A stretch of 24,516 bases of DNA. Origin: UBA2561 sp964577275 (GTDB lineage: Bacteria; Bacteroidota; Bacteroidia; Cytophagales; Thermoflexibacteraceae). Shown here piece after piece: positions 1 through 6,701 of the stretch. The translations under genes and the position numbers were made by a program. The stretch spans positions 1 through 24,516 of the forward strand of contig CAZNYR010000061.1 of the NCBI GenBank assembly GCA_964577275.1. The letters are read 5' to 3'. How positions within the stretch are numbered: the first letter of the stretch is position 1; each line of letters starts with the position of its first letter. A model generated the notes under the pieces. The model worked only from the letters and a program-made list of their open reading frames with translations, was not told the DNA's origin and made no database searches.

Positions 1-916
1 CCCTTTGCCCGCCGAAACCCTTGAAAAAGCCCAAAACTCGCACGCTATTTTGTTTGGTGCTATCGGACATCCCAAATACGACAATGACCCCTCACTGAAA
101 ATTCGACCCGAACAGGGCTTATTAAAAATTCGGAAATCCTTAGGACTTTATACCAATATTCGCCCCATCAAATTATTTGATGAGTTGATTTCTTCATCCA
201 GTTTAAAACCCGAAATCTTACGAGGCTCGGACATCTTATTTTTCCGTGAATTGACCGGAGGCATATATTTTGGTCAGCCTCGTGCCAGAACCGAAGACGG
301 GGAAACGGCTTTCGATACCATGATTTATTCCAAATACGAAGTACGACGCATTGCCCATAAAGCCTTTCAGGCGGCTCAAAAACGCCGAAAAATCGTGCAT
401 TCGGTGGATAAGGCAAATGTCTTGGCTTCCTCCAGATTGTGGCGCGAAGTGGTTACGGAAGTGGCGCAGGAATATCCTGATGTCGAATTACGGCATACAT
501 TTATTGATGCGGCGGCAATGATGTTGATTAAAAATCCAAAACAGTTTGATGTCGTTCTGACGGGCAATTTGTTTGGTGATATTCTGACCGATGAGGCTTC
601 GCAAATTGCGGGTTCGATGGGAATGCTGGCTTCCGCCTCGGTAGGCGATAATACGGGAATTTATGAGCCAATTCATGGCTCTGCGCCCGATATTGCAGGC
701 AAAAATCTGGCAAATCCTTTGGCTTCTATTTTGTCAGTGGCTTTACTTTTGGATATTGCTTTTAATCTGAAAGACCCTGCTTATCAAGTTGTTATGGCTG
801 TTGAACGCACCTTAAAAGCGGGCTGGCGCACCATTGACATTGCTGATGAACATACCGACTCTACAAAAATATTAGGCACGCAAGAGATGGGCGAAAAAGT
901 TGCCGCCATGCTCTAA
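1..916 (+). CDS. leuB: 3-isopropylmalate dehydrogenase, 5' end cut by window edge
   Basis: Oxidatively decarboxylates 3-isopropylmalate to 2-oxoisocaproate with NAD in the cytoplasmic leucine pathway. The reading frame is open to the left edge of the window, so the start lies outside; the TTG at base 5 is an internal Leu codon. About 304 codons are visible against a usual 350-360, so roughly the first 50 residues are missing. Visible family motifs are RELTGGIYFGQPR, which carries substrate-binding Arg, the metal-binding stretch with TDEASQIAGSMGML, and the NAD-binding segment GIYEPIHGSAPDIAGK near the C-terminus. A leuA lies 540 bases downstream on the same strand, which fits a leucine locus, although a MITE-like insertion separates the two. 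The family call is very secure. Confidence 0.96.
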   Translation, partial: PLPAETLEKAQNSHAILFGAIGHPKYDNDPSLKIRPEQGLLKIRKSLGLYTNIRPIKLFDELISSSSLKPEILRGSDILFFRELTGGIYFGQPRARTEDGETAFDTMIYSKYEVRRIAHKAFQAAQKRRKIVHSVDKANVLASSRLWREVVTEVAQEYPDVELRHTFIDAAAMMLIKNPKQFDVVLTGNLFGDILTDEASQIAGSMGMLASASVGDNTGIYEPIHGSAPDIAGKNLANPLASILSVALLLDIAFNLKDPAYQVVMAVERTLKAGWRTIDIADEHTDSTKILGTQEMGEKVAAML

Positions 917-925
917 GTTTTTAAT

Positions 926-961
926 CAAACCTATGAAGCTCTCCGAGCGTTTGTAGGTTTG
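926..961 (+). terminator. Hairpin after leuB, possible transcript end
   Basis: The outer arms CAAACCT and AGGTTTG enclose an inner GCTC/GAGC stem. It starts 10 bases after the leuB stop. No T-tract follows, so it is an imperfect intrinsic terminator or an mRNA 3' stabiliser. Related CAAACCT-containing palindromes occur near 12454 and 15891. Confidence 0.4.
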
Positions 962-1014
962 GATTGAACAACTTTATCAAGACGTTTTACGATTTAGAAA
1001 CAAAGAAAGACTTA

Positions 1015-1141
1015 GAAGCTGTTTGAGTTAGCAAAAATCGCCATTGCTTGTGTCTGACGAGCAATTTTAACCCAAGTGATTGTCCGTGAAGACACGGACA
1101 ATGGCAGTTTTGAGCAAAATAAATTTAATTCAAACAGCTTC
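1015..1141. mobile_element. MITE-like element with 12-bp terminal inverted repeats and TTA target duplication
   Basis: The ends are perfect inverted repeats: GAAGCTGTTTGA at 1015-1026 and its reverse complement at 1130-1141. A direct duplication of TTA flanks them at 1012-1014 and 1142-1144. Imperfect symmetry continues inward, with a shared GCCATTG. An internal hairpin with a perfect 10-bp stem (ATTGTCCGTG, loop AAGA) lies at 1079-1102. At 127 bp it cannot encode a transposase. The 3-bp TTA duplication fits the TNA target preference of one IS5-family group, but that family assignment is inference and no parent element is in the window. It lies between leuB and leuA. Confidence 0.65.
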
Positions 1142-1144
1142 TTA

Positions 1145-1456
1145 GAAACGGGTTTTGTGTTTGAACCTAACAATTCAAGATTGATGCAGCGACCCAAAAT
1201 CGTCATCAATTCAATTTTTCACCAAAAAATAAGATGCCTTATGGTTTCTACTGGTTTTTATCAACTCCTCCTACGACCGACCTTCGGGTCTGGTATAATG
1301 CTTCAGAACGAATAATAAAAGGTTATCCGTGCTGACGAATAATTTTTTAATCAATTCAAAATCAAGTAAATAGCAATCCGTTTAAGGTCATTTCCTGTTG
1401 CACAAAACACGGAGAGGCGGCGGGCATTTTTTCATACATTAATCGAAAAAAATCAA
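1145..1456. other. Non-coding stretch between MITE and leuA
   Basis: I see no convincing gene here. A 79-codon open frame (1076-1315) spans the MITE boundary and resembles no family. A small GC-rich imperfect hairpin around GACC-TTC-GGGTC lies near 1276-1295. There is no clear TAnnTTTG promoter and no leader peptide rich in Leu codons ahead of leuA, so how leuA is transcribed remains open. Confidence 0.5.
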
Positions 1457-2635
1457 ATGGATAAGGTTCATATTTTTGATACAACACTTCGGGACGGAGA
1501 GCAAGTGCCGGGCTGTCAGTTAAATACCGAAGAGAAAATTATCTTGGCACAAGAATTAGAAAAATTGGGCGTGGATATTATCGAGGCGGGCTTCCCGATT
1601 TCGAGTCCAGCCGATTTTAATTCGGTGCAACGTATTTCCAAAGCCGTTACCGAACCCGTGATTTGCGCCTTGAGTCGGTCAGTCGAAAAGGACATCAAAG
1701 CCGCAGGCGAATCACTGGCGTATGCCAAACGCGGTCGAATCCATACGGGCATTGGGGTTTCTGATTTTCATATTCAGTATAAATTTCGTTCTACACACGA
1801 TAAAATCTTGGAGCAGGGCATTCGTGCGGTCAAATATGCACGTACTTTTGTGGAGGATGTTGAGTTTTTTTGCGAAGATGCCGGACGAGCCAATCTGCCA
1901 TTTTTGGCAAAAGTAGTCGAGGCGGTCATTGAGGCGGGCGCAACAGTCGTCAATATCCCCGATACCACAGGCTATTGCCTGCCACAAGATTACGGCTCAA
2001 AAATCCGATTTTTGTTTGAAAATGTAGTCAATATTCACAAGGCGATTGTTTCGGTACATTGCCATAATGATTTGGGATTAGCCACCGCCAATTCTTTGGC
2101 TGGCTTGCAAAACGGCGCACGACAGGTCGAATGCACCATCAATGGCATCGGCGAGCGAGCAGGAAATACCTCCATGGAGGAGGTCGTCATGGCAATCCGA
2201 ACACACCACGAATTGGGCTTAAAAACTGACATCCGAACCGAACTTTTTTGCCCTACCAGCCAAAAAGTATCCGACATGATGAATATGCCCGTACAGCCCA
2301 ACAAAGCCATTGTCGGGGCAAATGCTTTTGCCCATTCCTCTGGCATTCATCAAGATGGCGTAATTAAGCACCGAGAAAATTATGAAATTATCGACCCCGC
2401 AGATGTCGGAGCAAATGGCAGCTCGATTGTCCTGACCGCACGCAGCGGAAGAGCAGCCCTGCGCTATAATCTCGCAAAATTAGGCTATCGTTTGGATGAT
2501 GAACAACTCGAAAATGCTTATCTGCGATTCTTGGATGTGGCGGATGTCGTCAAAAAAATTGAACCCGAACATCTCGAAAATATCATGACCGAACTGAAAT
2601 TGGAACGCATTTTTGAATCGGTGGAGACTTCATAA
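1457..2635 (+). CDS. leuA: 2-isopropylmalate synthase, short form without the C-terminal regulatory domain
   Basis: Condenses acetyl-CoA with 2-oxoisovalerate to give 2-isopropylmalate, the first committed step to leucine. The TIM-barrel signature DTTLRDGEQVPG is at residues 8-19, including catalytic R12 and metal/substrate D13. HCHNDLG at 201-207 supplies the metal ligands H201 and H203, and the family GERAGN motif ends at N237. HSSGIHQDGV follows in the linker region. At 392 residues it is about 120 shorter than the classical enzyme of roughly 510, and it ends in the helical linker, so the leucine-binding allosteric domain is absent. Homocitrate or citramalate synthases share the barrel, but the neighbouring leuB favours LeuA. 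Start: ATG at 1457 after an A-rich leader without a clear Shine-Dalgarno. Confidence 0.93.
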   Translation: MDKVHIFDTTLRDGEQVPGCQLNTEEKIILAQELEKLGVDIIEAGFPISSPADFNSVQRISKAVTEPVICALSRSVEKDIKAAGESLAYAKRGRIHTGIGVSDFHIQYKFRSTHDKILEQGIRAVKYARTFVEDVEFFCEDAGRANLPFLAKVVEAVIEAGATVVNIPDTTGYCLPQDYGSKIRFLFENVVNIHKAIVSVHCHNDLGLATANSLAGLQNGARQVECTINGIGERAGNTSMEEVVMAIRTHHELGLKTDIRTELFCPTSQKVSDMMNMPVQPNKAIVGANAFAHSSGIHQDGVIKHRENYEIIDPADVGANGSSIVLTARSGRAALRYNLAKLGYRLDDEQLENAYLRFLDVADVVKKIEPEHLENIMTELKLERIFESVETS

Positions 2636-2661
2636 AACTTACAGCATCAAACCCACAACAC

Positions 2662-2689
2662 AAAACCCACGATTAAAATCGTGGGTTTT
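2662..2689. terminator. Bidirectional terminator hairpin between convergent leuA and the OmpH-like gene
   Basis: A perfect 13-bp inverted repeat (arms AAAACCCACGATT, core loop of 2-4 bases) is flanked by A on one side and T on the other, so it can act on both strands. It lies 27 bases after the leuA stop and 43 bases from the stop of the facing gene. The same core recurs at 8650 and 23692. Confidence 0.85.
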
Positions 2690-2731
2690 ATAAATCAATC
2701 CCAATTACTTCATTATCAATGTGTTGGATAA

Positions 2732-3376
2732 TTATTTAGAAGATTCCTCCGATTTTTTATCTTCGGTTTTCTCTTCGTCTTTCGTGTTTTCTTTATTGGC
2801 TTGATACTGTTTGTTCAATCCTTCCAAAACCTCATCGGTAATGTCTAAGGCATTATTGACATACAGAAATGCGCCCGCCTGATACGGAAAAATAATTTGA
2901 TAGCCTTTGTCCTTGTTGTATTCTTCCAAATAATCGGTCAAAGTTTCAAACCATTCTTTCAACAAATCCTGCTCGGTAATTGCCAATCCCTGCGATAAGT
3001 TTCGCTCCTGAACCATCAGTTCTTGTTCCTTTACCCGAAATTCCTGTCCTTTATCTTCCATTTCTTTCTGCGAAACTAATCCACTTTGCGCCCGCCGCTG
3101 AAAATTCTGAACTTCGGTCTGGAACTCTTGCTGTTTTGCCGTAAATTGCCGTTTGGCTTTCCGTTGTTCGGAAGTCATGCGCTCCTCCAAATCGGCAAAT
3201 AATTCGTGATGCAATTTTAGGGTGTCAATATTGACATAAGCTACTGGTAATGAACCACTTGCTGGCGCAATTCCCGAACCTTTGGCTGAATCTTTGGCAG
3301 TATTTCCGCCACCTTGCTGACAAGCTCCCAGCATGACCAAAATAGCGAGAGGGAGCATGAAATATAATTTTTTCAC
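2732..3376 (-). CDS. OmpH/Skp-family coiled-coil lipoprotein
   Basis: A predicted periplasmic lipoprotein resembling the OmpH/Skp chaperone family, which holds unfolded outer-membrane proteins; the actual role here is inferred. From a GTG start it reads MKKLYFMLPL and reaches the lipobox LGAC with the lipidated Cys at residue 19. The family opening VAYVNIDTLKLHHELFADLEERM follows, then a Gln/Glu/Lys-rich coiled coil of about 80 residues, then a short globular end and a charged Lys/Glu/Ser tail. The GTG start (214 aa) gives a proper signal peptide. An upstream TTG (3409) would lengthen the N-terminus, and the ATG at 3358 would remove the positive charges. Classical Skp is soluble and about 160 aa, so the lipid anchor and the tail are departures. 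Divergent from nadD. Confidence 0.82.
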   Translation of the reverse strand: MKKLYFMLPLAILVMLGACQQGGGNTAKDSAKGSGIAPASGSLPVAYVNIDTLKLHHELFADLEERMTSEQRKAKRQFTAKQQEFQTEVQNFQRRAQSGLVSQKEMEDKGQEFRVKEQELMVQERNLSQGLAITEQDLLKEWFETLTDYLEEYNKDKGYQIIFPYQAGAFLYVNNALDITDEVLEGLNKQYQANKENTKDEEKTEDKKSEESSK

Positions 3377-3425
3377 GTTTTTGAGGATATTTTTAATGAT
3401 AAAACTCAATATTTTTTTAGAATCG

Positions 3426-3433
3426 CAAATATA
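3426..3433 (-). promoter_or_regulatory. -7 promoter element for the OmpH-like gene
   Basis: On the minus strand this reads TATATTTG, an exact match to the Bacteroidota -7 consensus TAnnTTTG. It lies about 50 bases upstream of the GTG at 3376, which supports that start over the TTG at 3409. A TTTG that could serve as the -33 element lies only 14 bp further upstream, closer than usual. Confidence 0.5.
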
Positions 3434-3520
3434 ACAGGATTCGATACCAAATTAGGATTTTAGCCATGAAATCCGTTCCAAAACCCATTTTTTAGTGCAT
3501 AAAACATTCGATTTTTTTGC

Positions 3521-3528
3521 TATTTTTG
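3521..3528 (+). promoter_or_regulatory. -7 promoter element for nadD
   Basis: Reads TATTTTTG, matching TAnnTTTG, about 54 bases upstream of the nadD ATG. No good -33 TTTG is seen at the usual spacing. Confidence 0.45.
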
Positions 3529-3581
3529 ACATCAAAACTCCTTGACTTGCGTTCTCATCAAAAACATGAATTGCCTTTTTT

Positions 3582-4157
3582 ATGGTTATCGCACTCTTTT
3601 TTGGTTCTTTTAATCCCATTCATATTGGGCATTTAATTACGGCTCAAGCCGTTATCGAGCAGACAGCCGCATCGAAAGTCTGGTTTGTGGTTTCTCCCCA
3701 AAACCCATTCAAGAAGAAAAGTTCCTTGCTTCATGAATTTGACCGTATCGATATGGTCAGAACTGCCATTCACGATAATTCAAATTTTGATGCCACAGAT
3801 ATTGAATTTCGGATGCCCAAACCCAGTTATACGGTTGATACGCTGGCGCGTTTACAAGATAAATATCCGCAACATCAATTCCGTTTGATTATGGGTGGGG
3901 ACAACCTCAATCATTTTCATAAATGGAAAAATTACGAGAAAATTTTAGATTATTTTGGGTTGTATGTTTATCCTCGTGCCGATATGAATAACGAATCGCC
4001 TCTCTTAAAAAATCCTAAGGTGCAGCTCATTGATGCGCCTTTGTTGAATATTTCTGCCACTTTTATTCGGAAAGCCATCCAACAACAACAATCCATCAAA
4101 TATCTTGTTCCAGATGAGGTTGAAGCACTTATCCGACTGAAAAAACATTATCTCTGA
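3582..4157 (+). CDS. nadD: Nicotinate-nucleotide adenylyltransferase
   Basis: Transfers AMP from ATP to nicotinate mononucleotide, giving deamido-NAD in NAD synthesis. The nucleotidyltransferase signature GSFNPIHIGH is at residues 8-17, with the two His of the HxGH-type motif. SYTVDTL at 82-88 binds the nicotinate moiety in the family, GGDN is at 105-108, and the second ATP-binding motif appears as ISATFIR at 157-163 (usually ISSTxIR). Length of 191 aa is normal. It starts at ATG 3582; an ATG at 3566 is in another frame. It appears to be monocistronic, with 312 bases before the next gene. Confidence 0.95.
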   Translation: MVIALFFGSFNPIHIGHLITAQAVIEQTAASKVWFVVSPQNPFKKKSSLLHEFDRIDMVRTAIHDNSNFDATDIEFRMPKPSYTVDTLARLQDKYPQHQFRLIMGGDNLNHFHKWKNYEKILDYFGLYVYPRADMNNESPLLKNPKVQLIDAPLLNISATFIRKAIQQQQSIKYLVPDEVEALIRLKKHYL

Positions 4158-4469
4158 TATTCAAAAAACGCTGCTGGCTGTATGCTCATAACCAACTATC
4201 CAGACGAACGAAACGTAATTTGATCTTATCAAAAAAAATACAAGTTTATGCCTCAAATTTGAACTTTCTCATGTAAAAATAGTAGATTAGGGTGTTTTTT
4301 GGTCAAAATTTGCGCTAAAATACGTCAGATATGGACACGAATTTGTATTATTATCGCTTAAACTTTTGTGTGTCCTACAAGTTTTGATGCAAAGATTTCG
4401 ACAAAAATTCATACTATATTACGTCTTAGGACGTAAAGATTACAAGAAGATACAAATGAATAAGGGGCT
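4158..4469. other. Intergenic region upstream of the TAXI gene, with a TACGTC palindrome
   Basis: No gene is seen in these 312 bases. A perfect 7-bp inverted repeat, TTACGTC-TTAG-GACGTAA, lies at 4419-4436, 33 bases before the next start, and a further TACGTC lies at 4321-4326. This looks like a possible operator or small hairpin. I do not see a clean TAnnTTTG element. Confidence 0.4.
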
Positions 4470-5888
4470 ATGCCAAAGCTATATTATGGTCAGAACTGGC
4501 TGTTTGTCAGCATTTTTTTAGTCAGTTTTTTTTCTTCGTGCGAACAAAAAAAAACCACTTATAAGATTGCCATGTCTAATAAGAGTACTTCGCTTTATAC
4601 GGTTGGCAAGCCAATTTCCGATTTATTAGAAAAACAATTTCCAGATGTAGCGTTCGATAAAATTACTAATACGACTGGCTCTTTCCAAAATTGTCAAAAA
4701 TTGGTGGACGGAGAAGTAGATTTTGCTATCCTACAAAACGTGGTGGCAGGCGAGGTGTATCTGAAAGCCAAAGCCGAAGGCAAAAAACTCAATATCAGGA
4801 CTGTCGTGCCTCTTTTTGAGCAAGTATTGTTCTTGATTTATCACGATTCAGTGCCAACACCCAAATCCCTACCCGAACTCATACGCGGCAAGCGCGTGGG
4901 AGTCGGTCCTCAAAGTAGTGGCACGGCATGGTTAATGGACAGAATTTTTCGGGATTTTGGCATCGAACCCGATGAATACACGCCATTTTATTCGCCATTT
5001 TCCAAAAATGTAATTTCTGATTCTTTGGATATAAGTTGCTCATTTACAACCTTTCAGAATCCACGAATTATCCGAATGCTGACCGAACAGGGGGGCAAAT
5101 TATTTAGTCTGGATGATGTCGGTTCGGTAAATCGAGGCTCGGCAGTCGATGGATTTTGTATGAAAATGTGGGCAGCCAAACCTTTTGTTATCCCCCGAAA
5201 CGTGTATTACGAAAACCCACCAGAACCCGTCTTGACCATTGCTACTGATGTGGTCTTGCTTTGCAAAGATGATATTGACGAAATTAGAATCCATGATTTT
5301 GTCAAGACCATCATGAAAAATAAACCCTTTTTGGTGCATGAAACTGCGGTTTTGAACTCTCTGACCGAAAATTTCAATAAAGGCATCCTCAATTTTCCGT
5401 TGCATAACGGCTCAACCCGCTACTTTGACCGCAACGAACCCAGTTATTTGGAAAAATATGCCGAAGCCATGGGATTTATTCTTTCGGTATTTTTGATGGT
5501 CATAACGGGAGGCTCGTCCGTCATGCGGTGGAATAAACAACGCAAAAAAGACCGAATTGATGTTTATTATCTCAAAATCATTGAAGTAGAACGCAATATT
5601 GCCGATATGGAAAATATAGAAGACGGCGAACAAGCAATTTATAAACTTCATAGTTTGCGCCAAAAAGCGTTTCAAAATATGGTCAAAGAAAAGTTAGTCG
5701 CCGATTCCAGTTTCCAGATTTTTCTTACGCTTATCGAGGGCGCAATCGAACGAATCCGAGAGGCAATGAACGACATCGAGCGGCGAGAACGGCGCATCGC
5801 CGAACGAAAACGACTCGAAGAACTCGAAGCATCCAAATCACAAAACCAAAAAAATTCCGAACAACCCGAATTGGTCAAAGAAAGCTAA
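4470..5888 (+). CDS. TAXI-family solute-binding protein with C-terminal membrane anchor and cytoplasmic coiled coil
   Basis: The N-terminal part resembles TAXI-type solute receptors of TRAP transporters. It has a signal sequence with possible lipobox FSSC (C24), then KIAMSNKSTSLYTVGKPISDLL, the glycine motif NTTGSFQNCQKL, DFAILQN, the GKRVGVGPQSSGTAWLMDRI segment, and the family ending PLHNGSTRYF near residues 310-319. After that comes a membrane segment at about 334-352, an RWNKQRKKDR positive-inside stop, and a highly charged Arg/Glu coiled coil at about 360-455. No TRAP permease (fused or separate) is nearby, so transport is doubtful. Ligand sensing or scaffolding across the inner membrane is an inference. 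A good AAGGGG ribosome site precedes ATG 4470. The next gene follows within about 33 bases. Confidence 0.8.
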   Translation: MPKLYYGQNWLFVSIFLVSFFSSCEQKKTTYKIAMSNKSTSLYTVGKPISDLLEKQFPDVAFDKITNTTGSFQNCQKLVDGEVDFAILQNVVAGEVYLKAKAEGKKLNIRTVVPLFEQVLFLIYHDSVPTPKSLPELIRGKRVGVGPQSSGTAWLMDRIFRDFGIEPDEYTPFYSPFSKNVISDSLDISCSFTTFQNPRIIRMLTEQGGKLFSLDDVGSVNRGSAVDGFCMKMWAAKPFVIPRNVYYENPPEPVLTIATDVVLLCKDDIDEIRIHDFVKTIMKNKPFLVHETAVLNSLTENFNKGILNFPLHNGSTRYFDRNEPSYLEKYAEAMGFILSVFLMVITGGSSVMRWNKQRKKDRIDVYYLKIIEVERNIADMENIEDGEQAIYKLHSLRQKAFQNMVKEKLVADSSFQIFLTLIEGAIERIREAMNDIERRERRIAERKRLEELEASKSQNQKNSEQPELVKES

Positions 5889-5921
5889 TCATCATTTGGA
5901 CATTTGAAAATCAGAAAAATC

Positions 5922-6578
5922 ATGGAGCAAAAAAGTTATAATTTTTCAACCATTCGGTTTGCAGATTTGGAAAAAATCGTAGAAATCCGACAAGGAAAGG
6001 ATAAAATTCCACCTCAAAAATTTAATGAATGGTTCAAGTTTGACTATGTAATGTCTGATGAAGAAATAAACTATTTTGACAAATTAATAAAAAAACATTA
6101 TTCATATTTGGATATGTATCACGAGGAAGATTTAAAAATGAAATTTTTGAGTTTAATCTATAATCAAGTAAATTTTCATACCGAGAAGTTTCGAGATTGG
6201 TACGATGCCAAAATTCAAGGCGAAATCAATGGCGTAAAATTCAATGGATTTGCCGATTTTTTGATAGCCACAGGGCTGGAAGAACCTCAAAACCCGTATT
6301 TTTTTATTCAAGAATTTAAGCCTACAAATCCTGATAAACATCCCAAAAACCAACTTCTGGCTGAATTATTGCTCGCCATCGAAAAAAATCAGGTCAATAT
6401 CATGCGTGGAGGCTATATTATTGGGCGAAATTGGTTTTTCGTAATTCTGGAAAAAATAGACGAAAATGCCTACGAATATTTTGTTTCTCAACAATTAGAC
6501 AGCTTGAATTTTGAGCATCTCAGACAGATTTATGTCTGTTTGCAGGCAGTCAAATTGAAGTATTGTCAGGAAGATTAA
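5922..6578 (+). CDS. Hypothetical protein, PD-(D/E)XK nuclease-like
   Basis: I do not recognise a named family. Starting at the ATG at 5922 (MEQKSYNF) it has 218 residues; an in-frame ATG at 5904 would add six. The segment GFADFL, then about 18 residues, then FFIQEFKP, then QLLAELLLAIE, has the layout of a PD-(D/E)XK nuclease core: Asp, Glu-x-Lys, and a downstream Gln helix as in RecB-like nucleases. In numbering from 5904 these are D118, E137/K139 and Q150. The N-terminal 90 residues are charged and helical. There is no signal peptide or membrane segment. It begins 33 bases after the TAXI gene stop, so cotranscription is likely. The nuclease fold is inference from pattern only; a nuclease-derived protein without activity is equally possible. 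Confidence 0.72.
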   Translation: MEQKSYNFSTIRFADLEKIVEIRQGKDKIPPQKFNEWFKFDYVMSDEEINYFDKLIKKHYSYLDMYHEEDLKMKFLSLIYNQVNFHTEKFRDWYDAKIQGEINGVKFNGFADFLIATGLEEPQNPYFFIQEFKPTNPDKHPKNQLLAELLLAIEKNQVNIMRGGYIIGRNWFFVILEKIDENAYEYFVSQQLDSLNFEHLRQIYVCLQAVKLKYCQED

Positions 6579-6664
6579 ATGCACTATGCTTTAAAAAATC
6601 CGCAATAAAAACGCATTATTTTTAAAAATTTCCAAAAAATTAGCGAATCTCGTAGCGTTTTTTA

Positions 6665-6672
6665 TAAATTTG
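6665..6672 (+). promoter_or_regulatory. -7 promoter element for the serB-serA fusion gene
   Basis: TAAATTTG matches TAnnTTTG and lies 29 bases before the ATG at 6702. No clear -33 element is seen. Confidence 0.45.
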
Positions 6673-6701
6673 GGCTTCAAAAATAAATCTTGACGGAGCG
6701 C

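Noticed and set aside
1076..1315. 79-codon open frame between leuB and leuA
   Set aside because: It crosses the MITE end, matches no family and has no ribosome site or sensible composition.
3377..3409. TTG start extending the OmpH-like protein
   Set aside because: It would lie only about 10 bases from the predicted transcription start and adds residues ahead of a complete signal peptide that begins at the GTG.
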